DNA of 64,000 nucleotides from Rhizobium sp. P32RR-XVIII. GTDB lineage: Bacteria; Pseudomonadota; Alphaproteobacteria; Rhizobiales; Rhizobiaceae. The stretch covers positions 310,001-374,000 of the forward strand of contig NZ_JABAIH010000004.1 of NCBI RefSeq assembly GCF_012641395.1, read 5' to 3'. Positions 19,368-28,188 of this stretch are shown one piece after another. Position numbers and translations under genes: made by a program. The notes under the pieces are model-generated. The model saw only the letters and a list, made by a program, of their open reading frames with translations. It had not been told where the DNA came from and ran no database searches. Numbering within the stretch: the first letter of the stretch is position 1; every line of letters begins with the position of its first letter.

Positions 19368-20248
19368 GCGGCGCCTCTCTTTGCAGCGTTCAGGCGCTTG
19401 ACTGCAAGGTCGACTGCGCCCCGGAGGACGTCGCCCTTCGGCTGTGCGAGCAGCGCTTTATGTCGCTCTGAAAGCCACGGTTCATAAGCCTTGGCGAGGC
19501 CGCCGAGCAGGCAGATTGCCGGACATTCCGGCCACAGCAGCGCGTCCAGGTTTTCGCCGATTGCCGCGGCCGCGGCCTTGACGATACCGGCCGCGATCTC
19601 ATCGCCCTGCGCGGCGTAGTCGAAGACCAGCGGCGCATAGCGTGCGAAGTCCTTCGGTTTCGAAACGTGGGCGAATTCGACGAGGCGTTCAGGATCGTCG
19701 CCGTATTCAGCCAATATCCTTGCTGTCAGAGGTGAAGACGGGCGCACGCCATCGTAGGCGAGCAGGGACTTTTCCATGAGGTCGCGGCCGAGACGCGCGC
19801 CGCTTGCCTGATCGCCAATGATGAAGCCCCAGCCGCCGATGCCATGGAGCTTGCCGTCGCGGCGAGCATTATAGACCGAGCCGGTGCCGAAGGCGCCGAT
19901 GACGCCATCGGAATCTCCAAGCGCGCCCTGAAGCGCGATCAGAGCATCCGTCACGACATGGCCGTCCGCAAAGGGCAGGGCTCGCTCGATACGCACGCCA
20001 TAGTCTCCCACATTGGCTCCGGCGACACCGACGACGGCTGAGACTTTGGAAAGGGTGTCGGCAGAAAGGCCTGCCGCCCGCAAAGCCTCACGCGCTGATT
20101 CGACGATATTGATCAGCGAGCTTTCCAGATCGGAAAGGATATTGGCAGGTCCGGCATTGCCGCGACCCAGAATATTGCCCACTCTGTCGGCAACCGCAGC
20201 ACGGCAGCTTGATCCGCCTCCGTCTATGCCGATTGCAAGCCCCGTCAT
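19364..20248 (-). CDS. BadF/BadG-type sugar kinase (N-acetylglucosamine kinase-like)
   Basis: A 294-residue ASKHA-fold ATPase: phosphate-1 loop 'IGIDGGGSSCRAAVADR' at residues 6-22, 'GNAGPANI', phosphate-2 'VIGAFGTGSVYNAR', 'GGWGFIIGDQASGARLG', and adenosine motif 'ICLLGGLAKAYEPWL'. Eukaryotic-type GlcNAc kinases and bacterial glucosamine/MurNAc kinases share this pattern. It would phosphorylate the sugar brought in by the divergent ABC transporter. It is the first gene of the kinase-GntR operon. Substrate is inferred from context, not proven. Confidence 0.85.
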   Translation of the reverse strand: MTGLAIGIDGGGSSCRAAVADRVGNILGRGNAGPANILSDLESSLINIVESAREALRAAGLSADTLSKVSAVVGVAGANVGDYGVRIERALPFADGHVVTDALIALQGALGDSDGVIGAFGTGSVYNARRDGKLHGIGGWGFIIGDQASGARLGRDLMEKSLLAYDGVRPSSPLTARILAEYGDDPERLVEFAHVSKPKDFARYAPLVFDYAAQGDEIAAGIVKAAAAAIGENLDALLWPECPAICLLGGLAKAYEPWLSERHKALLAQPKGDVLRGAVDLAVKRLNAAKRGAA

Positions 20249-20291
20249 CTAACCTCCGAATGCCGCATTCGCTTGGCTTTTTGTTACAATA

Positions 20292-20433
20292 CCAAAAAAA
20301 TACCATTTACCAAGCAGAATTGGTTTTCAAAATCCTCATCTTTGTATCATGCTGATTTTCAACGAAAAAATTTTCACAGGAAATTTATTGGCCTCAAAAG
20401 TTAAATTCGGCTGGACAATTGGTATTTTTTTGG
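20292..20433. promoter_or_regulatory. Operator-like repeats between the kinase and the ABC operon
   Basis: The AT-rich gap holds CCAAAAAAATACC (20292-20304) and its exact reverse complement GGTATTTTTTTGG (20421-20433), plus an ACCAA/TTGGT inverted repeat around 20309-20324. GGTATT/AATACC half sites fit NagQ/NagR-type GntR operators. The first lies 44 bases before the kinase start; the second is about 330 bases before the binding-protein gene. Nothing else gene-like was seen in 20249-20761; the GC-rich part 20519-20760 reads open in one frame but lacks a ribosome site and protein features. Confidence 0.55.
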
Positions 20434-20761
20434 CCTTAATTCCGGATAGGGAACAGCAAGTAGAGGCAGATAGAACGGCGCCAAGCATCAGTCGCTGTCT
20501 TTAAACGGTCGCGTCGCGATGTCGCTTCAGTGCGAGCGCCATGGGAGATCAGCCAGCTATTCCTTGCGAGTTTATCGCGCCCGGTTGAGCGTACCGGAGG
20601 GCGCACCGGCCGGAGGCGCCATCGCTTTCCGCGTCCGTCGAGCTTTCGGGGCCGGCAGTATATGGCGGCCCTCACGGAGTGTTGAGGTGTATCCTCAGGC
20701 ACACCAACTGCTTGTTTCAGAACCAAAGATAGCGCCCACGGCGCTTAGACAGGAGAGGGAA

Positions 20762-22021
20762 ATGAAGAACACTGCTCTGAAAAGCCTGCTGCTTGCCTCC
20801 AGCCTGCTCACGTCTGCCGGCTTTGCCTATGCCGCCGACGTCACGCTGACGGTTGAAAGCTGGCGTAACGACGACCTGCAGATCTGGCAGGAAAAGATCA
20901 TCCCGGCCTTCGAGGCGAAGAACCCGGGTATCAAGATTGTGTTCTCGCCGACCGCGCCGACGGAATACAACGCCGCACTCAATGCCAAGCTCGACGCCGG
21001 CTCCGCTGGCGACCTGATCACCTGCCGTCCGTTCGACCCCTCACTCGCAGTGTTTGACAACGGGCACCTGGCGAGCTTGAACGATCTCCCGGGCATGGAG
21101 AACTTCTCGGCCGTTGCAAAGTCCGCCTGGACGACCGACGACGGCAAGACCACCTTCTGCGTGCCTATGGCCTCGGTTATCCACGGCTTCATCTACAACA
21201 AGGACGCCTTCGACAAGCTCGGTATCGCAATCCCGACGACGGAAGCCGAATTCTTCGCAGCCCTCGACAAGATCAAGGCTGACGGCACCTACATCCCGAT
21301 GGCCATGGGCACGAAGGATCTCTGGGAAGCCGCAACCATGGGCTACCAGAACATTGGCCCGAACTATTGGAAGGGCGAGGACGGTCGCGCAGCCCTCATC
21401 AAGGGTGAGCAGAAGCTGACGGATAAGCCTTGGGTAGAGCCTTACGAAACTCTCGCCAAGTGGAAGGACTATCTCGGTGACGGCTTCGAGGCACAGACCT
21501 ATGCCGACAGCCAGAACCTCTTCACGCTCGGCCGCGCCGCCATCTATCCGGCCGGCTCGTGGGAAATCGGCCTGTTCAACACGCAGGCTCAGTTCAAGAT
21601 GGGCGCCTTCCCGCCGCCGGTTAAGAACGCCGGCGACACCTGCTACATCTCCGACCACAACGACATCGGCATCGGCCTGAACCCCAAGAGCACCCATTCC
21701 GAGGAAGCCAAGAAGTTCCTCAGCTGGGTTGCCTCGCCGGAATTCGCCGACATCTATGCCAACTCGCTGCCGGGCTTCTTCAGCCTGAACTCGACGCCGG
21801 TAAAGATGAACGACCCGTTGGCCCAGGAATTCGTCTCCTGGCGCGAGAAGTGCAAGCCGACGATCCGCTCGACCTACCAGATCCTGTCGCGCGGTACGCC
21901 TAACCTGGAGAATGAGACCTGGGTTGAATCCGCCAACGTCGTCAACGGTACCGACACGCCGCAGGCTGCTGCCGAGAAGCTGCAGAAGGGCCTCGACAGC
22001 TGGTACAAGCCGGCGAAGTGA
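20762..22021 (+). CDS. Sugar ABC transporter substrate-binding protein (CUT1)
   Basis: A 419-residue periplasmic binding protein with a clear signal peptide (residues 1-24, ..SAGFAYA then AD). The mature part shows the family-1 pattern: 'WRNDDLQIWQEKIIPAFEAKNPGIKI', 'DAGSAGDLITCRPFDPSL', 'VIHGFIYNKDAFDKLGI', 'LFTLGRAAIYPAGSWEIGLF'. The ATG at 20762 follows GGAGAGGGAA. It is the first gene of an operon with two permeases, a dehydrogenase and an ATPase, opposite a sugar kinase, so an amino sugar or related glycoside is the likely ligand. Confidence 0.92.
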   Translation: MKNTALKSLLLASSLLTSAGFAYAADVTLTVESWRNDDLQIWQEKIIPAFEAKNPGIKIVFSPTAPTEYNAALNAKLDAGSAGDLITCRPFDPSLAVFDNGHLASLNDLPGMENFSAVAKSAWTTDDGKTTFCVPMASVIHGFIYNKDAFDKLGIAIPTTEAEFFAALDKIKADGTYIPMAMGTKDLWEAATMGYQNIGPNYWKGEDGRAALIKGEQKLTDKPWVEPYETLAKWKDYLGDGFEAQTYADSQNLFTLGRAAIYPAGSWEIGLFNTQAQFKMGAFPPPVKNAGDTCYISDHNDIGIGLNPKSTHSEEAKKFLSWVASPEFADIYANSLPGFFSLNSTPVKMNDPLAQEFVSWREKCKPTIRSTYQILSRGTPNLENETWVESANVVNGTDTPQAAAEKLQKGLDSWYKPAK

Positions 22022-22025
22022 AAGG

Positions 22026-22240
22026 AAAATCCCTCCCCAACCCCTCCCCACAAGGGGCGGGGCTTAGCCGGCCGCCGATGCGCGGTTTGGCGGGGAGGGG
22101 ATCGTGCCGCGCGTCATCTTCCCCCTTGTGGGGAAGATGACCGGCAGGCCAGAAGGGGTCTCGTCATGCCGGAGGCATGGCGGTTCGCTCGTAGCGAAGA
22201 GGCGCCCGGCAGGGCGGATGAGCGGTTTTCTTCGTTGCCA
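22026..22240. repeat. Rhizobial intergenic mosaic (RIME-like) repeat
   Basis: A stretch rich in inverted repeats (CCTCCCC..GGGGAGGGG and CATCTTCCCCC..GGGGAAGATG) sits between the binding-protein and permease genes and ends in AGGGCGGATGAGC. A related element at 28036-28160 ends in GGGCGGATGAGGGG. Such elements are dispersed in Rhizobiaceae genomes. Here it would form strong hairpins in the operon message, protecting the binding-protein transcript and reducing downstream expression. Confidence 0.65.
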
Positions 22241-22294
22241 TCCCTATTTCCACCTGCGCCGTGCCTCGACGGCCAACAAGAACAGGCAAAAGCC

Positions 22295-23245
22295 ATGAAC
22301 GAAGCCGAAAACGCCGCCATCGATGTGGCTCCGATCAAGCGGCTCGCCCGCTGGCACATTCTCGTTTTCCTGCTGCCGGCCTTCCTCGTTTATACGGCCG
22401 TGATGATCCTGCCGCTGATCGAGACGCTTCGGCTGTCCTTCTACAATATCGTCGACGGCCAGCCCGCATTCGTCGGTTTCGCAAATTACAAGGTTCTGTT
22501 GGGCGATGCGCGGTGGGCGCACGACTTCTGGAACGCGCTGAAGAACAACGTCATCTTCTTCATCATCCATATGTGCGTGCAGAATCCGATCGGCGTTGCG
22601 CTCGCGGCCATGCTTTCCATTCCAAAGCTGCGCTTCGTGACCTTCTACCGGACAGCGATCTTCCTGCCGACGCTGCTTTCCTTCGTCATCGTCGGCTTCA
22701 TCTGGAAGCTGATCCTCTCGCCGATCTGGGGTGTCGCACCCTGGATGATGGATCTGGTCGGCATGAAGTCGCTCTTCGCGCCCTGGCTCGGAAGGCCGGG
22801 CAGCGCACTGATCGCCGTGTCGCTGATCTCGGTCTGGCAATATGTCGGCATTCCGATGATGCTGATCTATGCGGCGCTCCTCAACATTCCGGAAGAAGTC
22901 ATCGAGGCCGCCGAATGCGACGGCATCACTGGCTGGAGCCAGTTCTGGAAGATCAAGCTGCCGCTCGTGCTGCCGGCAATCGGCATCATCTCGATCCTGA
23001 CCTTCGTCGGTAATTTCAACGCGTTCGACTTGGTCTATACCGTGCAGGGCGCGCTCGCCGGGCCGGATATGTCGACCGACATTCTGGGAACGCTGCTCTA
23101 CCGCACCTTCTTCGGTTTCCAGTTGCAGCTTGGCGACCGCTCCATGGGCGCGACCGTGGCGACGGTGATGTTCCTGATCATCCTCGCGGGCGTTTCGCTC
23201 TATCTCTTCGTCATCCAGCGGCGCATCCGCCGCTACCAGTTCTGA
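22295..23245 (+). CDS. Sugar ABC transporter permease (MalF-type)
   Basis: A 316-residue inner-membrane permease with six or more hydrophobic segments, beginning 'HILVFLLPAFLVYTAVMILPLIETL'. The EAA loop that contacts the ATPase is 'EVIEAAECDGITGWSQFWKIKLP' (about residues 205-227). The ATG at 22295 starts right at the mature-looking N-terminus; longer in-frame starts run through the repeat element and are discounted. The ribosome site is weak. It pairs with the MalG-type permease 13 bases downstream. Confidence 0.92.
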   Translation: MNEAENAAIDVAPIKRLARWHILVFLLPAFLVYTAVMILPLIETLRLSFYNIVDGQPAFVGFANYKVLLGDARWAHDFWNALKNNVIFFIIHMCVQNPIGVALAAMLSIPKLRFVTFYRTAIFLPTLLSFVIVGFIWKLILSPIWGVAPWMMDLVGMKSLFAPWLGRPGSALIAVSLISVWQYVGIPMMLIYAALLNIPEEVIEAAECDGITGWSQFWKIKLPLVLPAIGIISILTFVGNFNAFDLVYTVQGALAGPDMSTDILGTLLYRTFFGFQLQLGDRSMGATVATVMFLIILAGVSLYLFVIQRRIRRYQF

Positions 23246-23258
23246 GGGGAGGACGGCC

Positions 23259-24098
23259 ATGTCCAAGGCACGCACATCTCTCGTCCGCTCCGGCTTCGTG
23301 CATCTGGCGCTGATCGCCTACACGCTGGTAGCGCTCTTCCCGGTATTCCTGACGATCATCAATTCCTTCAAGGACAGGAACTCGATCTTCCGGGCGCCGC
23401 TTACGGTGCCGACGCCCACCTCCTTCAGCCTCATCGGCTACCAGACAGTGCTGGGGCAGGGTGACTTTGCCACCTACTTCCAGAACAGCGTGATCGTCAC
23501 CGTCGCCTCGATCTTCTTCGTGCTTCTGTTCGGCGCAATGGCGGCCTTCGCGCTCTCGGAATACCGTTTCCGCGGCAACCTTATGATGGGGCTCTATCTC
23601 GCGATCGGCATCATGATCCCTATCCGCCTTGGTACCGTTGCCATCCTGCAGGGGATGGTCGCGGCCGGCCTCGTCAACACGCTGACCGCGCTCATCCTGG
23701 TCTATACGGCGCAAGGCATTCCGCTTGCGATCTTCATCCTTTCGGAATTCATGCGGACCGTTTCCGACGACCTCAAGAATGCCGGGCGGATCGACGGGCT
23801 GTCGGAATACGCGATCTTCTTCCGTCTGGTGCTGCCGCTCGTGCGGCCGGCGATGGCGACGGTTGCGGTCTTCACCATGATCCCGATCTGGAACGACCTC
23901 TGGTTCCCGCTGATCCTCGCCCCGAGCGAAGCGACGAAGACGGTCACGCTCGGCTCGCAGATCTTCATCGGCCAGTTCGTGACCAACTGGAACGCGGTGC
24001 TGGCGGCCCTTTCGCTGGCGATCCTGCCGGTCCTCGTCCTCTATGTCATCTTCTCGCGGCAATTGATCCGCGGCATCACTTCGGGAGCCGTCAAGTGA
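23259..24098 (+). CDS. Sugar ABC transporter permease (MalG-type)
   Basis: A 279-residue permease of the MalG type: N-terminal membrane segment 'LALIAYTLVALFPVFLTIINSFK', several further segments, and the EAA loop 'DDLKNAGRIDGLSEYAIFFRLVLP' (about residues 167-190). A GGGGAGGA ribosome site precedes the ATG. Its stop overlaps the GTG start of the dehydrogenase gene (GTGA). Confidence 0.92.
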   Translation: MSKARTSLVRSGFVHLALIAYTLVALFPVFLTIINSFKDRNSIFRAPLTVPTPTSFSLIGYQTVLGQGDFATYFQNSVIVTVASIFFVLLFGAMAAFALSEYRFRGNLMMGLYLAIGIMIPIRLGTVAILQGMVAAGLVNTLTALILVYTAQGIPLAIFILSEFMRTVSDDLKNAGRIDGLSEYAIFFRLVLPLVRPAMATVAVFTMIPIWNDLWFPLILAPSEATKTVTLGSQIFIGQFVTNWNAVLAALSLAILPVLVLYVIFSRQLIRGITSGAVK

Positions 24099-25159
24099 GT
24101 TCATCCGAAAAGCCGATCCGCGTTCTCGTCGCCGGGCTGGGCAATATGGGGCGCAGCCATGCGCTCGCCTATCACAACAATCCCGGCTTCGAGATCGTCG
24201 GTCTCGTCAATCGTTCGAAGCCGGTACTGGCGCCTGAGCTTTCCGGCTACGAGATCCTGCCCGACTTCAAGAAGGCGCTTGCCGAACTGAAGCCCGATCT
24301 CTGCTCCATCTGCACCTATTCCGACAGCCATGCCGACTATGCCGTCGCGGCATTCGAGGCCGGTTGCGATGTCTTCGTGGAAAAGCCGCTGGCGACCACC
24401 GTCGCCGACGCCGAGCGTGTCGTCGCGGCGGCGAAGAAGGCCGGGCGGAAGCTGGTGATCGGTTACATCCTTCGCCACCATCCATCCTGGACGAAGCTGA
24501 TTGAGGAAGCGCGGAAACTTGGCGGACCGTATGTCTTCCGCATGAACCTCAATCAGCAATCCAGCGGCCCGACCTGGGCAACCCACAAGTCGCTCATGCA
24601 GACGACGTCGCCGATCGTCGATTGCGGCGTGCATTACGTCGACGTCATGTGCCAGATCACCGACGCGAAGCCAGTGGAGGTGCGCGGCATGGGGCTTCGC
24701 CTCTCGGACGAGATCGCGCCGGACATGTACAACTACGGCCATCTGCAGGTGATATTCGAAGACAGTTCCGTCGGCTGGTACGAGGCCGGCTGGGGTCCGA
24801 TGATTTCGGAAACGGCCTTCTTCGTGAAGGATGTCATGTCGCCGAAGGGGGCGGTCTCGATCGTCATGGATCCGAATGCCAAGTCCGACGATATCGATAC
24901 GCACACTAAAACCTCCGTGATCCGTTTGCACAGTGCCGAGACGGGACCGGAGGGCAAGTTCATCAGGCCGGATCAGGACATGACGATGGCGGGCGAGCCC
25001 GGCCATCAGGACCTCTGCGATCTGGAGCAGGCCTTCATGCTGAAGGCCATCCGCGAAGATCTGGACCTCACCCGTCATATGAGCGATGCCGTGGCGTCGC
25101 TGCGGATTTGCCTTGCCGCCGACGAGAGCGTGCGCACCGGCCAACCGGTCAAACTATAA
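24095..25159 (+). CDS. Gfo/Idh/MocA-family oxidoreductase
   Basis: A 354-residue NAD(P)-dependent dehydrogenase: Rossmann GLGNMGRSHA at about residues 11-20, 'DLCSICTYSDSHADYAVAAFEAG', the signature 'DVFVEKPLATTVADAERVV' with the EKP lysine, and the C-terminal beta domain. Gfo/Idh/MocA enzymes oxidise or isomerise sugars and inositols. The GTG start overlaps the permease stop (GTGA). Lying inside an ABC operon, it probably carries out the first step on the imported sugar or glycoside. Confidence 0.9.
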   Translation: MSSSEKPIRVLVAGLGNMGRSHALAYHNNPGFEIVGLVNRSKPVLAPELSGYEILPDFKKALAELKPDLCSICTYSDSHADYAVAAFEAGCDVFVEKPLATTVADAERVVAAAKKAGRKLVIGYILRHHPSWTKLIEEARKLGGPYVFRMNLNQQSSGPTWATHKSLMQTTSPIVDCGVHYVDVMCQITDAKPVEVRGMGLRLSDEIAPDMYNYGHLQVIFEDSSVGWYEAGWGPMISETAFFVKDVMSPKGAVSIVMDPNAKSDDIDTHTKTSVIRLHSAETGPEGKFIRPDQDMTMAGEPGHQDLCDLEQAFMLKAIREDLDLTRHMSDAVASLRICLAADESVRTGQPVKL

Positions 25160-25173
25160 GAGGAATATGAGTA

Positions 25174-26175
25174 GTGGGATCGCTTCAACTCAAATCCATC
25201 CGTAAGGCTTACGGCACGCATGAAGTGCTGAAGGGCATCGACCTAGAGGTGCGTGACGGCGAGTTCGTAATTTTCGTCGGTCCGTCCGGCTGCGGAAAAT
25301 CGACCCTGCTGCGTAGCATCGCAGGCCTCGAGGATGTCACGTCCGGTGCCGTCCTCATCAATGGCAAGGACGAAACGCTGACGCCGCCCGCAAAGCGCGG
25401 CATCGCTATGGTCTTCCAGTCTTACGCGCTCTATCCGCACCTCACGGTAAAGGACAACATGGGCCTCGGCCTCAAGCAGGCTGGAACACCGAGGGGCGAG
25501 ATTGAGACCCGCGTCGGCAAGGCCTCGGCGATGCTGTCGCTCGAACCCTATCTGGCGCGCCGCCCGGCTGAGTTGTCCGGCGGTCAGCGCCAGCGCGTCG
25601 CAATCGGCCGCGCGATCGTGCGCGAACCGGAACTTTTCCTTTTCGACGAACCGCTGTCGAACCTCGATGCGGCGCTGCGTGTCCAGACGCGCCTGGAGAT
25701 TGCCAAGCTGCATCGTCAGCTGAAGGCGACGATGATCTACGTCACCCACGACCAGGTCGAGGCGATGACGCTTGCCGACAAGATCGTCGTGCTGAACGCC
25801 GGCGCGATCGAGCAGATCGGTTCGCCGATGGAGCTCTACAACCGGCCGGCCAATCTCTTCGTCGCCGGCTTCATCGGTTCGCCGATGATGAATTTCATTC
25901 CGGCCGACAAACTGGGCGACGGCCAGGCAAAGACCGTCGGCGTGCGGCCGGAGCACCTGACGCTCTCGCGCGACAGCGGAACGTGGAAGGCCAAGGTCGT
26001 GCATGTCGAACATCTCGGCGCCGACACGATCGTCTATCTTGAGTCCGAGCAGTGCGGCCTGCTGACGGCGCGCCTTTTCGGCGCGCATGCCTATGAGCCA
26101 GACGAGATCGTTTTCGCGTCGCCGGACGCGGCGCATATGCACCGTTTTGACGCGGATGGCCGGGCGATCCGCTAG
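25174..26175 (+). CDS. Sugar ABC transporter ATP-binding protein (UgpC/MsmK type)
   Basis: A 333-residue ATPase: Walker A GPSGCGKSTLL (about 37-47), Q-loop 'VFQSYALYPHLTV', signature LSGGQRQRVAIGRA, Walker B 'LFLFDEPLSNLD', H-loop 'VTHDQ', and the C-terminal OB-fold regulatory domain ('VGVRPEHLTL'). It starts with GTG at 25174, about ten bases after GAGG; the nearby ATG at 25168 is out of frame. It is the last gene of the operon and is followed by a bidirectional terminator. Confidence 0.93.
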   Translation: MGSLQLKSIRKAYGTHEVLKGIDLEVRDGEFVIFVGPSGCGKSTLLRSIAGLEDVTSGAVLINGKDETLTPPAKRGIAMVFQSYALYPHLTVKDNMGLGLKQAGTPRGEIETRVGKASAMLSLEPYLARRPAELSGGQRQRVAIGRAIVREPELFLFDEPLSNLDAALRVQTRLEIAKLHRQLKATMIYVTHDQVEAMTLADKIVVLNAGAIEQIGSPMELYNRPANLFVAGFIGSPMMNFIPADKLGDGQAKTVGVRPEHLTLSRDSGTWKAKVVHVEHLGADTIVYLESEQCGLLTARLFGAHAYEPDEIVFASPDAAHMHRFDADGRAIR

Positions 26176-26188
26176 GCTTGCCAGAAAG

Positions 26189-26220
26189 AAAAGCCCCGCC
26201 GTTGAGCGGAGCTTTTCTTT
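26189..26220. terminator. Bidirectional terminator between the ABC operon and the NIPSNAP gene
   Basis: AAAAGCCCCGCC and its partner GCGGAGCTTTTC form a stem with U-rich tails on both strands (TTTTCTTT forward, TTTTCTTTC reverse). It serves the two convergent genes. Confidence 0.78.
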
Positions 26221-26225
26221 GCCGA

Positions 26226-26531
26226 TCAGCCAAGCACGGGACGCATGAAACTGCGTTCGTAGCTGACGATGCTGCGGTTGCGTCGATCGAGATCGAAGGC
26301 CGCCTGGCATTCCGGATCAGTTGCCATGCGCCTGCGGTAGTCTTCGTAGGCCGCGAGGCTTGGAAAGGAAAACAGCGCAATAGCGATGTTGTTGGCGCCT
26401 TCTGACGGCAGGAAATAGCCGTGATGCGTGCCGCCCATCCGATTGACGATCGGGATCCAGAGGCGTGCGTATTCTTCGAACTCAGCGAGCTTGTAGGGGG
26501 CGATCACGTAGCGCAAGTAGCAAGTAATCAT
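26226..26531 (-). CDS. NIPSNAP family protein
   Basis: A 101-residue protein with the dimeric alpha/beta-barrel (NIPSNAP/ferredoxin-like) pattern: 'CYLRYVIAPYKLAEFEEYARLW', 'GGTHHGYFLPSEGANNIAIALFSFPSLAAYEDYRRRM' and a terminal 'VSYERSFMRPV'. Family members are small proteins of uncertain role, some acting like monooxygenases or quinol-binding proteins. It is convergent with the ABC operon and 55 bases from the MFS gene, which has the same orientation. Confidence 0.85.
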   Translation of the reverse strand: MITCYLRYVIAPYKLAEFEEYARLWIPIVNRMGGTHHGYFLPSEGANNIAIALFSFPSLAAYEDYRRRMATDPECQAAFDLDRRNRSIVSYERSFMRPVLG

Positions 26532-26586
26532 CGAATTATCTCGCCGTGCAAAATGCGGGCGGACTTTCGCCCCCTGTTTCGATTGC

Positions 26587-27924
26587 TCAGGTCCGTGCCG
26601 CCAGCCGCTCAGTCAGTTCTTCGATGCCGACCTCTGCTTCGATGCGGTCTCCCTTTGCCATCAGGTAAAGGCCGAGAGCGAAGGTGAGCGCTGCGATGAA
26701 GAGCAGATAGTAGGCATGCGCCATCGGACTGACCGCCAGAAGTGAGGCGACCGCGAGAGGGGTTAGACCGCCGAAGATGGCGTAGGAGACGTTATACGAG
26801 AAGGACAGGCCAGTGAAACGGACGCGCGCCGGGAAAGCGCGGACCATCACATAAGGCACCGCGCCAACCATTCCGACAGAAAGTCCCATGATCGCGTAGA
26901 GCACAAAGAGCAGGCTCATCGAGACGGCAGCATAGCTGTAGAAGGCGAACGTCGCGACGCCGAAAAAGATGCTCGACACGACGAAGAACTTGCCGGAGCC
27001 GACGCGGTCGACGATCGCGCCTGCGGCTGCGGTGCCGAAGATCAGGAACAGCGTGCCGAAGCTCGTCGCGGCAAGCGATTGCTGGGCCGTATAGCCGTAA
27101 AGCTTCTGCAGGAACGTCGCGGTCATCAGCGTCGTCACGACGATGCCGGCGGAGAGAACCCAGGTGAGCAGCATCGAGATGATGATACCGCGCGGGTGAT
27201 CGCGGAGCACCGCCTTCAGCGGCAGCTCGCGCACAAGCGAACGGCTCTGCTTCATTTCGGCGAAGATCGGCGTTTCCTGCAGCCAGCGGCGAAGATAGAC
27301 GGCGACCAGGCCGAAGATGCCCCCGAGGAAGAAAGGGATGCGCCATGCATAAGCCGCGATGTCCTCTTGCGTGAAGACCGAGTTGATGATCGTCGCGATG
27401 AAGGAGCCGAACAGGATGCCGAGCGTCAGGCCCGAGCAAAGAAAGCCACAAGCAAAGCCGAAACGCCGGAAGGGCACGTGCTCGGCGACGAAGGTCCAGG
27501 CGCCTGGCACTTCGCCGCCGATCGCCGCACCTTGCAGAATGCGCATCAGGATCAAGAGGATCGGAGCGGCGATGCCGATCGAGGCATAGGTCGGCGTGGC
27601 GGCCATGCCGAGCGTCGAGAGCGCCATCAGCAGGAGCGAAAAGGCAAAGACGCGCTTGCGGCCGAAGCGGTCGCCGAAATGCGCAAGCACGATGCCGCCC
27701 AGAGGTCGCACGAGATAGCCAGCAGCGAAGATGCCGAAGGTCTGGATCGTCACCAGCCAATCGGGCATATCCGGCGGAAAGAACAGATGGCCTATGACCG
27801 GCGCAAAAAACACGAAGATGATGAAATCGTAGAATTCCAGGGCCCCGCCGAGAGCGGAAAGGCCGAGCGTGCGAAAATCCTGAGAGGTGAGGCGGCGAGG
27901 GGCGGGCGTCGTGGTGGGGGACAT
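26587..27924 (-). CDS. MFS transporter, metabolite:H+ symporter type
   Basis: A 445-residue membrane protein with twelve predicted segments. The N-terminal 'GALEFYDFIIFVFFAPVIGHLFFP' and the loop 'GGIVLAHFGDRFGRKRVF' are the hallmark of the MHS group (ProP, citrate, ketoglutarate and shikimate symporters). 'GAAIGGEVPGAWTFVAEH' after segment 4 also fits. The substrate cannot be told from sequence; a carboxylate or zwitterion is usual. The gene stands alone, with a repeat element upstream. Confidence 0.9.
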   Translation of the reverse strand: MSPTTTPAPRRLTSQDFRTLGLSALGGALEFYDFIIFVFFAPVIGHLFFPPDMPDWLVTIQTFGIFAAGYLVRPLGGIVLAHFGDRFGRKRVFAFSLLLMALSTLGMAATPTYASIGIAAPILLILMRILQGAAIGGEVPGAWTFVAEHVPFRRFGFACGFLCSGLTLGILFGSFIATIINSVFTQEDIAAYAWRIPFFLGGIFGLVAVYLRRWLQETPIFAEMKQSRSLVRELPLKAVLRDHPRGIIISMLLTWVLSAGIVVTTLMTATFLQKLYGYTAQQSLAATSFGTLFLIFGTAAAGAIVDRVGSGKFFVVSSIFFGVATFAFYSYAAVSMSLLFVLYAIMGLSVGMVGAVPYVMVRAFPARVRFTGLSFSYNVSYAIFGGLTPLAVASLLAVSPMAHAYYLLFIAALTFALGLYLMAKGDRIEAEVGIEELTERLAART

Positions 27925-28035
27925 GAGACTGCGCTTCTCTGTGGACCGGTAATATGTCGGTCCTTGCGCTATTAGGGCGCCTAATTCAAGGGCATTTCAG
28001 ACGTTTGCCGGCGCGTATCACAAAAGCTGCGGCCT

Positions 28036-28160
28036 CGGCCCCCTCACCCTGACCCTCTCCCCGAGGGGAGAGGGGGAAGTCAACGTCGCGGCAGTTCTCC
28101 CTTCTCCCCAGCGGGGAGAAGGTGCCCGGAGGGCGGATGAGGGGCTCCGGGCCGCAGCAT
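28036..28160. repeat. RIME-like mosaic repeat, second copy
   Basis: Contains CCTCTCCCC/GGGGAGAGG and TTCTCCCC/GGGGAGAA inverted pairs and the tail GGGCGGATGAGGGGC, matching the tail of the element at 22026-22240. It fills the gap between the MFS gene start and the ABC ATPase gene end. Confidence 0.65.
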
Positions 28161-28188
28161 TGCGTTGCAGTGGCTGGTCTAGCCTCGA

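Noticed and set aside
20519..20761. N-terminal extension of the sugar-binding protein to 20519
   Set aside because: The extension lacks a ribosome site and precedes a perfect signal peptide that would become internal.
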